Shown one piece after another: positions 18,022 through 25,079 of a stretch of DNA of 32,068 nucleotides; position 1 is the stretch's first letter, and each line of letters starts with the position of its first letter. Origin of the DNA: Eubacterium sp. (GTDB taxonomy: Bacteria; Bacillota; Clostridia; Oscillospirales; Acutalibacteraceae); assembly GCA_022772725.1 (NCBI GenBank), contig JALEZT010000015.1:1-32068 (forward strand). The letters are read 5' to 3'. The position numbers and the translations under genes are program-made. Below the pieces are notes generated by a model. The model did not search any database and was not told where the DNA came from. It was given only the letters and a program-made list of their open reading frames with translations.

Positions 18022-19152
18022 TTGGGCTTATTCAGCAACAAAAAGGCAAAAAAGGAGGAGGCAGGCGTTGCCGCCGTTCAAACAAGTGCACAAAGCCGCC
18101 ACCCTTACAGCCTTTTAAGCTCTTACGCACCGCTCGGTATGAACGGCAGAATATACGCCTCCCTGCGAGAAAGCGTTCCCATTATTGATTCCGCCGTTTT
18201 AAAGATTATCAGGCTTGTTAACGATTTCAGGTTTGAAACGGGAAACGAGAAAACAGACGGGCAAATAAACGCTTTTTTTGATGAAATAAACGTTGGCGGA
18301 AACCAAACGGGCATAAGCGCATTTGTTTCCTGCTATCTATCACAGCTTTTAACCTACGGAAGCGCCGTTGGCGAAATGATTGCAGACGACAGAGGGCTTT
18401 ATGCGCTTTATAACGGCGAGCTTGAAGCTCTTGAAGTTAAAAGAGCACCCAACGGGCTTGGAATTGAATTTTACAATTCGGGAACTAAAATTGAAAATCA
18501 AGAGCTTATTCTTTTTTCCGCGCTTAATCCAAAAGCGGGAGAAATACTCGGAACGAGCCTGCTCAGCGGCTTGCCGTTTATTTCCGACATTTTGCTGACT
18601 GTTTACAACACAATCGGCGAAAACTGGAAGCACGCGGGCAATCTGCGATATGCCGTTACATATAAGCCTAACGGCGATATGAGCGACGCACGCCTTGCAA
18701 AAGAAAGGGCGCAGGAGATAGGCAGGGCTTGGCAGGAAGCGATGAGCTGCACCGACGCGGTTAAGGATTTTGTTGCCGTGGGCGATGTCAGCGTTAAGGT
18801 TATCGGGGCAGACAACAATGTTTTATCAAGCGAAATACCCGTTCGCCAGCTTCTTGAACAAATCGTTGCAAAAACGGGAATACCGCCCTATATGCTCGGC
18901 TTATCTTGGAGCACAACGGAGCGAATGAGCGTTCAGCAGGCTGATATGTTCACAACAGAGCTGAGGGCATACAGAAAGATATTAACGCCCGTTCTTTTAA
19001 AAATTGCAAACAAATACGCACAGATAAACGGCATTTACACACCGATAAAGGTTTCCTGGAACGAAATTCTGCTTCAAGATGAAACGGAGCACGCAAGAGC
19101 GCGTCTTTATAACGCTCAGGCAGACAGTATTTTAAAGGAGGTTTCCGATTGA
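18022..19152 (+). CDS. phage portal protein
   Basis: The 376-residue protein is taken to start at a TTG at 18022 with AAGGAAG upstream; longer in-frame starts would lie inside the terminase gene. Portal features are the early ASLRESVPIIDSAVLKII helix region, a central wing with GEILGTSLLSG, and the C-terminal stem/crown helix segment LSWSTTERMSVQQ followed by a long helix. Portals form a dodecameric ring at one capsid vertex, the gate for DNA and the anchor for the tail. Gene order between large terminase and protease is canonical. Its stop overlaps the protease start (TTGA). It is shorter than many siphovirus portals of about 450-500 residues. Confidence 0.88.
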   Translation: MGLFSNKKAKKEEAGVAAVQTSAQSRHPYSLLSSYAPLGMNGRIYASLRESVPIIDSAVLKIIRLVNDFRFETGNEKTDGQINAFFDEINVGGNQTGISAFVSCYLSQLLTYGSAVGEMIADDRGLYALYNGELEALEVKRAPNGLGIEFYNSGTKIENQELILFSALNPKAGEILGTSLLSGLPFISDILLTVYNTIGENWKHAGNLRYAVTYKPNGDMSDARLAKERAQEIGRAWQEAMSCTDAVKDFVAVGDVSVKVIGADNNVLSSEIPVRQLLEQIVAKTGIPPYMLGLSWSTTERMSVQQADMFTTELRAYRKILTPVLLKIANKYAQINGIYTPIKVSWNEILLQDETEHARARLYNAQADSILKEVSD

Positions 19153-20111
19153 CAGACGGATTTATCAGCAAGGGCTACTCCCCTACCGATTCTGATTATG
19201 AAAAAATCAGACAGTTTACCCGAAAGGAATTTGCAAAGGATGAGCTTTATGTTTTTGAAGCGGTTCTTTGCAGTAACGACATAGACAGAGATTATGAAAA
19301 ATTCTCCGTCAGCGCTCTTAACGAGCTTGCAAGGCTTTTTAACGGCAAAACGGGTATTCGCGACCATTCAATGAAATCCACCGACCAGGCGGCAAGAATT
19401 TTTGAAACAAGAGTTGAAAAAGAGGACGGCAGAAAAACGGCTGACGGAGAGGATTACTATGTGCTCAAAGCAAAGGCATATATGGTCAGAACAGACGAAA
19501 ATCAATCGCTTATCAAGGAGATTGACGCAGGAATTAAAAAAGAGGTTTCCGTTTCCTGCCGAGTTAACGAGCGCATTTGCTCTGTTTGCGGTGCAGACAA
19601 GGCAAAGGAATACTGCAACCACATTGCAGGAAGAAAATATGACGAAAAAATGTGCTTTATAACCTTAAACAATGCTACCGACGCTTATGAATTTTCGTTT
19701 GTTGCGGTTCCGGCACAGCGCGACGCAGGCGTTGAAAAAGCATTCGGCAACACGCACCGCACCGACGCTGAGAGCATTGAAAAGCAGCTTAAAGAGGGCG
19801 AAACGCTTCTTTCCGCACAGGAGGCGCAGACGCTTTTTGACTATATCGGCAGTCTTAAAGAGAACGCAAGGCTTGGAGAGGATTACAAAAAATCTCTTGA
19901 AAAGGAAATTTTATCGCTTTGCAGAAAGGCATTGCCCGAAATGGATATTGAAATTTTTTCGGGTGTTACTGCCGTTATGACCGCAAAGGAGCTTCTTGCC
20001 TTTAAAGCGGCCTTTGAAAAGAAAACAGCATCTCAAAGCATACCTGCTCCGCAGCTTGCAAAGGCACCGAGCACAAAACACAAGGCTGATTTCAGCCAAT
20101 TCAGAATTTAA
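19149..20111 (+). CDS. prohead serine protease with Cys/His insertion (XkdF-like)
   Basis: The 320-residue protein starts at a TTG 6-7 nt after AAGGAGG. The herpesvirus/HK97-type protease core is seen as strand DELYVFEAVL, catalytic His73 in GIRDHSMKS and catalytic serine in KKEVSVSC (Ser134, or Ser136). A CSVCG...YCNH motif (Cys144, Cys147, Cys156, His158) is inserted right after the serine strand and could bind zinc; related insertions are known in Firmicutes phage proteases. The last 120 residues are charged and helical and could act as a scaffold, since no separate scaffold gene is present. The protease trims the capsid scaffold during prohead maturation. It is intact and in the normal position. 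Confidence 0.85.
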   Translation: MTDGFISKGYSPTDSDYEKIRQFTRKEFAKDELYVFEAVLCSNDIDRDYEKFSVSALNELARLFNGKTGIRDHSMKSTDQAARIFETRVEKEDGRKTADGEDYYVLKAKAYMVRTDENQSLIKEIDAGIKKEVSVSCRVNERICSVCGADKAKEYCNHIAGRKYDEKMCFITLNNATDAYEFSFVAVPAQRDAGVEKAFGNTHRTDAESIEKQLKEGETLLSAQEAQTLFDYIGSLKENARLGEDYKKSLEKEILSLCRKALPEMDIEIFSGVTAVMTAKELLAFKAAFEKKTASQSIPAPQLAKAPSTKHKADFSQFRI

Positions 20112-20123
20112 GGAGGACAAACA

Positions 20124-20465
20124 ATGTCATTAAGTTACAAGGGCTTTAACGAGCAAATTCTTACATTCAAAGCATTTCAGGCAAGCAAGGGCTATCCCGT
20201 TACCATCAACACACAGGGAGAGGTTACAAACTGTAATTCAGGCAGTGAATTCGCAGGAATTTGCACCTCACTCAGAAACGACCTTGCAACAGTTCAGGTA
20301 AGCGGCTACGCAGAGCTTCCGTGCTCAGACGCAAGCCCAAGCTACGGCATCTCTTATCTTGTTGCCGACGGCTCCGGCGGAGTTAAAGCCGCCGCAAGCG
20401 GAAAGAAAGCCTGCCTGATTGTTTCAATCGACAAGGTTAACAAAAAAATCGGCTTTATTATGTAA
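20124..20465 (+). CDS. probable capsid decoration/stabilisation protein
   Basis: The 113-residue, all-beta-looking protein (MSLSYKGFNEQILTF, then repeated short Gly/Ser-rich strands and VADGSGGVKAAASGK) sits between the protease and the capsid gene. Proteins of this size and position in Firmicutes phages (DUF2190-like or lambda gpD-like decoration proteins) stabilise the expanded capsid. AAGGAGG precedes the ATG. The assignment rests on position and general appearance, not a diagnostic motif. Confidence 0.6.
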   Translation: MSLSYKGFNEQILTFKAFQASKGYPVTINTQGEVTNCNSGSEFAGICTSLRNDLATVQVSGYAELPCSDASPSYGISYLVADGSGGVKAAASGKKACLIVSIDKVNKKIGFIM

Positions 20466-20483
20466 AAGGAGGAATTATTCACT

Positions 20484-21473
20484 ATGGCATTTGACAACAT
20501 TAAACTTGAAAAAGGACTTTATGCAACATCAAAGGGCTTTACGGCTTCTCTTGAAGAGCTTGACCCCTCCGAAAACTATATAGGAACGGAGCTTGAAGGG
20601 CTTGACGCCTATCAGCGACAGTTAAAGCGCTTCGGAATTAAGGTTTCGGGAGAAAATTCAGACAGCGTTATGAAATTCTTTAACACTACCGATTCAGCCG
20701 CGCTTTTCCCCGAATATGTTTCAAGAGCAGTTAAGCAGGGTATTGAGGAATCCGATGTTCTTTCAAGCATTGTTGCAACAACAACCGTTATTGATTCGCT
20801 TGATTACAGGTCTGTTGAAAGCATTCCGGGCAATGACGAAAAAGAGCTGAGCCAGGTTGCAGAGGGTGCATTCATTCCGCAGACAACCGTTAAAACAAAG
20901 GAAAGACTTACAAAGCTTCAAAAGAGAGGCAGAATGCTTGTTGCCTCCTATGAAGCAATTAAATTCCAAAAGCTCGACTTATTCACCGTTATGCTCAAAC
21001 AGATCGGCGCATACATTGCCAAGAGCCAGCTCGACGACGCAGTTATTTCGCTTATTGAAAGCGAAGACGATTTCAGAGCAACAAGCGAAACGGCTTTAAC
21101 ATATAATCATTTCATTGAGCTTTGGAACAGCCTTCAACCGTATGAACTTTCAACTATTATTGCTCCGTCTGCTTACATAATGCAGATGATGAATATGAGC
21201 GAATTTAAGGATTCAAACGCAGGCCAAACCTTCCACGGCACAGGCAAAATGATTACCCCGCTCGGAGCCCAAATCGTTAGAAGCGAGGTTCTTCCCGATT
21301 TTGTTGTTGGGCTTGACAAACGCTTTGCGCTTGAAAAAATTCAGGCAGGCGATGTTGTTACGGAATATGACAAGCTTATTGACCGTCAGCTTGAAAGAGC
21401 AACGATAACCTCAATTGCAGGCTTTTCAAGAATAACAAACGGCGCCGTTAAGGGAATTCATTTTGAAGCGTAA
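20484..21473 (+). CDS. major capsid protein, HK97-fold type
   Basis: The 329-residue protein shows the layout of a PBSX/XkdG-like coat protein. A charged N-arm (residues 1-60, AYQRQLKRFGI) precedes an E-loop/P-domain region with YRSVESIPGNDEKEL, a SQVAEGAFIPQTTV segment, the long spine helix with AYIAKSQLDDAVISLI, and an A-domain with TGKMITPLGAQIVRSEVLP. AAAAGGAGG lies upstream. At this length it would make a typical HK97-fold shell. The gene is open, with no sign of decay. Capsid geometry and size cannot be read from the sequence; a small capsid would fit a gene-transfer-agent-like particle but is not shown here. Confidence 0.85.
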   Translation: MAFDNIKLEKGLYATSKGFTASLEELDPSENYIGTELEGLDAYQRQLKRFGIKVSGENSDSVMKFFNTTDSAALFPEYVSRAVKQGIEESDVLSSIVATTTVIDSLDYRSVESIPGNDEKELSQVAEGAFIPQTTVKTKERLTKLQKRGRMLVASYEAIKFQKLDLFTVMLKQIGAYIAKSQLDDAVISLIESEDDFRATSETALTYNHFIELWNSLQPYELSTIIAPSAYIMQMMNMSEFKDSNAGQTFHGTGKMITPLGAQIVRSEVLPDFVVGLDKRFALEKIQAGDVVTEYDKLIDRQLERATITSIAGFSRITNGAVKGIHFEA

Positions 21474-21497
21474 TAATTCCCGAGAGGAGGTATCGGC

Positions 21498-21851
21498 TTG
21501 ACCGACAAAAGCAAGGTTTCTGAATATCTTATTCAGATTTCAAAAAAGAGCGAGGAGGAGCTTGAAGCCTTTTCGGGCATTATTGATTTCGGCATAAAAA
21601 CCGTTTTTGAAATGCTCAAAAGCAGTGAATACGAAAATGATGAGCGCATTTTATTTTTTACTGCGGCTTTTATAAACACCTTTATTTCCGAATGCTCCGA
21701 CGGCTCTGCGCAGATAACCTCTTTCAGCGCAGGAGATGTTTCGATAACACAGAGTGCCGCAAGCTCATCGGCTGATGAAATATACAAAAAAGCATACGAA
21801 GCGGCTTCGGGCTTAATAAATGACGGCGCATTCGCATTTATGGGAATTTAA
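21498..21851 (+). CDS. probable head-tail connector protein
   Basis: The 117-residue, mainly helical, acidic protein (KVSEYLIQISKKSEEELEAF, later EIYKKAYEAASGLIND) begins at a TTG after GAGGAGG. It follows the capsid gene directly, where phages encode the adaptor ring that binds below the portal (HK97 gp6/SPP1 gp15-like). Function is by position and helical character only. It is followed by a long perfect hairpin and then the next connector gene. Confidence 0.55.
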   Translation: MTDKSKVSEYLIQISKKSEEELEAFSGIIDFGIKTVFEMLKSSEYENDERILFFTAAFINTFISECSDGSAQITSFSAGDVSITQSAASSSADEIYKKAYEAASGLINDGAFAFMGI

Positions 21852-21865
21852 CCTACGCAAAAGCA

Positions 21866-21895
21866 TCGCCCGTGCAGAAAAATCTGCACGGGCGA
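21866..21895 (+). other. perfect 13-bp hairpin inside the structural operon
   Basis: TCGCCCGTGCAGA pairs perfectly with TCTGCACGGGCGA around an AAAA loop. It lies 15 nt after a stop codon and about 20 nt before the next ribosome-binding site. No T-run follows (GCAATAACAAC), so it is not a normal intrinsic terminator. It could be an RNase processing or stability element, or a pause site that adjusts expression between head and connector/tail genes. Confidence 0.7.
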
Positions 21896-21926
21896 GCAAT
21901 AACAACTAAGCGAAAGGAGCGGTTTT

Positions 21927-22295
21927 ACGGACATTGTTATTAATAAAAGAAACGAGATAAAAGGCATTTTAAAGGCTTGCGGAAACACCGTTTATCTTGC
22001 AGACGGAGAATGGCGCTCAACGCCGTTTTTTGCCGTTATTGAGCAGAGATGGAAGAGAAACAAATCAAACTTTGAGGAAACTCAAACCGAAATCGGCTCC
22101 GTGAGTGCCGATTATTTCACATATATAGGCCCGTTTGACAGAGATATTGATGCGCTTTCCGAAAAGGGATATGTTATCTGCGACGGCAGAGAATACACAT
22201 TCAAAAAGAAGCAAAAGGTTTCGATAGGCGACAAGGTGCAGTTTTACTGGGCAGTATTAAGGCAGAAAACAGAGGGCGGCTATGATAATATTTAA
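21927..22295 (+). CDS. probable head closure/adaptor protein with apparent ACG start
   Basis: The frame is open from after a TAA at 21900 to 22295. Between that stop and 22101 there is no ATG, GTG or TTG. AAAGGAG (21914-21919) lies 7 nt upstream of an ACG at 21927, the ideal start distance. ACG would give 122 residues beginning T/M-DIVINKRNEIKGIL. A start at GTG 22101 would discard a well-formed N-terminal half containing VYLADGEWRSTPFFAVIEQ. The protein resembles small phage head-closure/adaptor proteins (XkdH-like position, beta-rich YFTYIGPFDRDI and YTFKKKQKVSIGDKVQFYW). Its 3' end overlaps the next gene by 14 nt. Either ACG is used inefficiently or an ATG has mutated by one T-to-C change. 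Confidence 0.6.
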   Translation, partial: TDIVINKRNEIKGILKACGNTVYLADGEWRSTPFFAVIEQRWKRNKSNFEETQTEIGSVSADYFTYIGPFDRDIDALSEKGYVICDGREYTFKKKQKVSIGDKVQFYWAVLRQKTEGGYDNI

Positions 22296-22680
22296 AAATC
22301 TTATTGAAGAAACGGTTGAAGCAATTAAGGCAAATCCGTTTTTTGCAGATAAAAAAATAACGGTTTCATATCCTTATGTAAAAAAGCCGACCTTTCTTGA
22401 AAATCCCGTTATTGCCGTTGGGCTTTTCGATATGAATTTATATGCAGAGCATCTTGGAGAGGACGCTCCGGCAGGAACGGTTAAGGTTTTTTGCGATTGC
22501 TTTTTTCCTTATGAGTTCAACGCTTCGAGCAGACAGGAGGTTTTATCCGAGGTTTGCAAAAGTGTTATTCAGGCAGGCGCGCTTGCAGTTTATGCAGACG
22601 AGCCTGCTTCAAGCAAAGCAACCGCCTGCATTATCAGACGGCTTATTTTTACCTTTAAGGATGAAACCGATTTTAATTAG
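22282..22680 (+). CDS. probable tail completion/terminator-like protein
   Basis: The 132-residue protein overlaps the preceding frame by 14 nt. It has an N-terminal helix (FKNLIEETVEAIKANPFF), then alternating beta strands with VKVFCDCFFPYE and a final helix-strand. Size, fold character and position match tail-terminator/completion proteins (XkdJ/gpU-like) that cap a tail tube and join it to the head. That would be odd without a tube gene, so it may instead seal the head directly onto the baseplate (inference). No diagnostic motif was recognised. Confidence 0.5.
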   Translation: MIIFKNLIEETVEAIKANPFFADKKITVSYPYVKKPTFLENPVIAVGLFDMNLYAEHLGEDAPAGTVKVFCDCFFPYEFNASSRQEVLSEVCKSVIQAGALAVYADEPASSKATACIIRRLIFTFKDETDFN

Positions 22681-22691
22681 CGGAGGTCAGT

Positions 22692-22781
22692 ATGGAAAAC
22701 TATGAAGAAATAAGGGAGCTTTCCGAATATCTTATGCTTGATTCAAAGCGGTACGACTCCTCACAGCAGGAGGAGGAATAA
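22692..22781 (+). CDS. 29-residue acidic peptide at the place of the missing tail genes
   Basis: An ATG at 22692 follows CGGAGG with proper spacing and opens a 30-codon frame whose stop TAA overlaps the ATG of the LysM gene by one nucleotide. The peptide is short, acidic and helical (MENYEEIRELSEYLML), ending in QQEEE. Sheath, tube, chaperone and tape-measure genes normally occupy this point. It may be a true small gene, a shortened tail-assembly chaperone remnant, or a leader peptide coupling translation of the LysM gene through its GGAGGAGG end. I do not recognise a family. Confidence 0.5.
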   Translation: MENYEEIRELSEYLMLDSKRYDSSQQEEE

Positions 22782-23296
22782 TGCAGCTTATAAAAATGAG
22801 ATATAAGGATTTTGAATTTGAAAAAAATCCTTATTCCGTTGAAATATCAAAATCAAAGAAAATAAGCAAGCGAACTGTTTTCGGCAAGGGCGAAAGCGTT
22901 TGCGAAACGGCACAAAACGCAGAAATCATTACCGTTAAGGGCAGGCTTTACGGAGAAGATGCAAACGAAAGAGCGCAATCGCTCAAACGGCTCCAAAGGC
23001 AATCGGGCTCAGGAATGCTGCTTTTGCCCGACGGCGACTGCATTTGCGCCTTTTTATGCTCGCTTCAACTGAAAAGCGAAGCAAGGGAGGGCTATATTGA
23101 ATACTCAATCGAGTTCACGGAGGACGCCTCAAAGCGAGGAACGCCGGAAATAAACTACGGCTTTACCTATGCGCTTGACGGCGAAAACGCCTTTGATATT
23201 GCAAAAAGGTGCAACACAACCGTTGAAAGCATTATGAAAAACAATGAAATTAAAACGCCGTTTGACATTAAAGCAGGCGAAAGGCTGGTGATTTGA
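22781..23296 (+). CDS. LysM-containing baseplate/tail-hub associated protein (XkdP-like)
   Basis: The 171-residue protein has an N-terminal domain (about 1-110) with the FEFEKNPYSVEISKSKK opening typical of phage proteins next to the hub (Mu gpN/XkdP type). The C-terminal LysM domain (about 125-171) includes DGENAFDIAKRCNTTVESIMKNN and IKAGERLVI. LysM in this context binds peptidoglycan or stabilises the hub. XkdP of PBSX is larger (about 235 residues). The start uses GGAGGAGG at the end of the upstream frame. Its stop overlaps the hub gene start (TGATG). In normal myoviruses the tape-measure gene lies directly upstream; here it does not. Confidence 0.75.
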   Translation: MQLIKMRYKDFEFEKNPYSVEISKSKKISKRTVFGKGESVCETAQNAEIITVKGRLYGEDANERAQSLKRLQRQSGSGMLLLPDGDCICAFLCSLQLKSEAREGYIEYSIEFTEDASKRGTPEINYGFTYALDGENAFDIAKRCNTTVESIMKNNEIKTPFDIKAGERLVI

Positions 23297-24243
23297 TGAA
23301 ATTTCTATTCAAATGCCTTTCGGGGAAGGAATTTTCTCCCGAGCAAATAACATCATTTGAGCTTTCGGGCGAAACCTCTGCGGCGTGCTGGGGACTGCGA
23401 ATTAATTTTATTTGCGAGAAGGCACCCGAGGAAATCGTTGAGGTTAAAGCCTTTGCAGATGATAAAATGATTTTCAGCGGCTACTGCGATATGCAAAGAG
23501 CCACCTGCAATTCAAACGGCATTTCCGTTTTTGTTTATGCGCGAAGCTCCGCCTGCCTGCTTGTTGACAACGAAGCACTCCCCTGCGAATACTATATGCC
23601 AACCTCGCGCCAGCTTTGGATACAAAACGGCAGAGAATTCGGCTTTGAATACGGACTGCCGAATCTTACAGGCGAGGGCACATACAGAGTTTTAAAGGGA
23701 ACAAGCCGCTTCGGTGCGATAAATGATTTTGTTTGTGAAATCCACGGCAGAGGAATTTATGTTTCGCCCGACGGAATTATTAAGGCCTACGAAATGAGCA
23801 GAGATTTAAAATCGCTTCCCGAAAACGATATTATCAGCGCCTCGTTCACTTACAAAAGAAGCAGTGTTTTAAGCGCAATTGACTATAAAATTGATTCGGG
23901 CGAGAAATACAAATATCATCTTGAAAGCGTGATTGCGAAAGAAAACAATATAACGCGCAAAAAGCTGATTAATCTTTCCTCTCTTCCCTCTTGGCAGAGA
24001 AAGGCGCGCGCAAAGCGGCAGATACAAACCTCTTTGAAAAGCTACACGGCGGTTGAAATTTCACTTTCAGGTATTCACGCCTATTCGCTTTACGACAGAG
24101 TGTTTGCCGATTTGCCTTTGCTTGATGCCTGCGGAGAATATTTTGTTGATGAAATTGTTTACCGCGCAGGCGCAAACGGATTTTCAACCTCGCTTATTTT
24201 AAGGCAGGAGGCAAAGGAGGAATTTAACAATTATGTGGCTTAG
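23296..24243 (+). CDS. gpD-like baseplate hub protein (XkdQ-like)
   Basis: The 315-residue protein starts at the ATG overlapping the LysM stop. It has the gp27/gpD hub layout: an N-terminal beta-barrel (FLFKCLSGKEFSPEQITSFELSG), a central region with VFVYARSSACLLVDNEALPCEY, and a second barrel with ASFTYKRSSVLSAIDYKI. The C-terminal part has GIHAYSLYDRVF and is followed by the spike gene. Hub trimers form the central ring of the baseplate and hold the spike. Length and order match XkdQ of PBSX. It overlaps the spike gene by 11 nt. Confidence 0.75.
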   Translation: MKFLFKCLSGKEFSPEQITSFELSGETSAACWGLRINFICEKAPEEIVEVKAFADDKMIFSGYCDMQRATCNSNGISVFVYARSSACLLVDNEALPCEYYMPTSRQLWIQNGREFGFEYGLPNLTGEGTYRVLKGTSRFGAINDFVCEIHGRGIYVSPDGIIKAYEMSRDLKSLPENDIISASFTYKRSSVLSAIDYKIDSGEKYKYHLESVIAKENNITRKKLINLSSLPSWQRKARAKRQIQTSLKSYTAVEISLSGIHAYSLYDRVFADLPLLDACGEYFVDEIVYRAGANGFSTSLILRQEAKEEFNNYVA

Positions 24244-24712
24244 CAAAAAGGGTGCTTCAAGAGAAATCTCTGCGGCAGAGGAGGGCACGCTGACAGTCAG
24301 CTCGCAGGGGTGCACAGAGGCAACGGGAACGCTTCAATCAAGAAGCGCAAAAGCATATTCTCCGTTTGGATATTCCTACTGCGCTCCTGCCGGAGAACGG
24401 GTTTTGATTATCAACGGCTCCTCGGGAGCGGCTTACGCGGGAGTTGAAATGGAAGACAATTCACTTTCCCCCGGAGAAATAAAAATATCCTCGCCGACAG
24501 GCTCGCAGATTTTTCTTAACGGAAACGGAGATATAAAAATGCTTTCTTCCTGCGGCTCCGATATTCAGCTTAACGGCAACGGCGAGATAAATATGTCCTC
24601 GCCGACGGGAGCATATATTAATATTAACGGCGACGGGGATATCATTATGAACGGCGTTACTATAATGCAAAACGGAGTTATTCTTAATGCAGACGGAGAT
24701 GTTATTTTTTAG
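24233..24712 (+). CDS. gpV-like baseplate spike with beta-helix repeats
   Basis: The 159-residue protein has a short N-terminal part (about 1-80) with GERVLIINGSSG. The C-terminal needle is built from three imperfect repeats of about 18-19 residues, each with a S-P-T-G or S-C-G-S turn and an N-G-(N/D)-G-(D/E) turn (about residues 83-140), ending in an NGVILNADGDVIF tip. This is the triple-stranded beta-helix pattern of Mu gp45/P2 gpV spikes. GGAGG lies 12 nt before the ATG, and the gene overlaps the hub gene. At 159 residues it is smaller than P2 gpV (about 211). No metal-binding HxH tip is seen. It would puncture or contact the target envelope. Confidence 0.82.
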   Translation: MWLSKKGASREISAAEEGTLTVSSQGCTEATGTLQSRSAKAYSPFGYSYCAPAGERVLIINGSSGAAYAGVEMEDNSLSPGEIKISSPTGSQIFLNGNGDIKMLSSCGSDIQLNGNGEINMSSPTGAYININGDGDIIMNGVTIMQNGVILNADGDVIF

Positions 24713-24746
24713 TTTCAAAAAATAATTTACCGAAGGATTTGAAAAA

Positions 24747-25079
24747 ATGAATGAAATAATTAAAAACGGAGATTATGCTTTGGAAAACGGAGCCGTTCTT
24801 CAAGGCGAATACAGTGAAGCGGTGCTTCAAGACATAGCAAGGGCAATTAAAACACGGCTCGGCGAGTTTTATCCCGATAAGAATTACGGCTCGCGGCTTG
24901 ATGAAATCAACAGCGAGCCTGCGCTTCTTTATGCGCTTTGCTTTGCACGGTGCGCCGTTTACTGTATGGACGGAGTTTACATAACGAAGGTTGATGCCGT
25001 TCAGGGCGGCTTTAATTTTTCCGTTTCAATAAACAACGAGGAAAAGGAGGTGTTTGTTGAATTTGAGCATAACCTATAA
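24747..25079 (+). CDS. gp25/gpW-like baseplate wedge protein
   Basis: The 110-residue protein has the typical helix and loop of the GPW/gp25 (XkdS-like) family: VLQDIARAIKTRLGEF followed by PDKNYGSRLDEI, then an ALLYALCFARCAVY helix and a beta hairpin. In contractile systems this protein initiates sheath attachment at the baseplate. That makes its retention next to a missing sheath gene notable. Its end overlaps the gpJ gene. An AAGG ribosome-binding site precedes the ATG. Confidence 0.7.
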   Translation: MNEIIKNGDYALENGAVLQGEYSEAVLQDIARAIKTRLGEFYPDKNYGSRLDEINSEPALLYALCFARCAVYCMDGVYITKVDAVQGGFNFSVSINNEEKEVFVEFEHNL

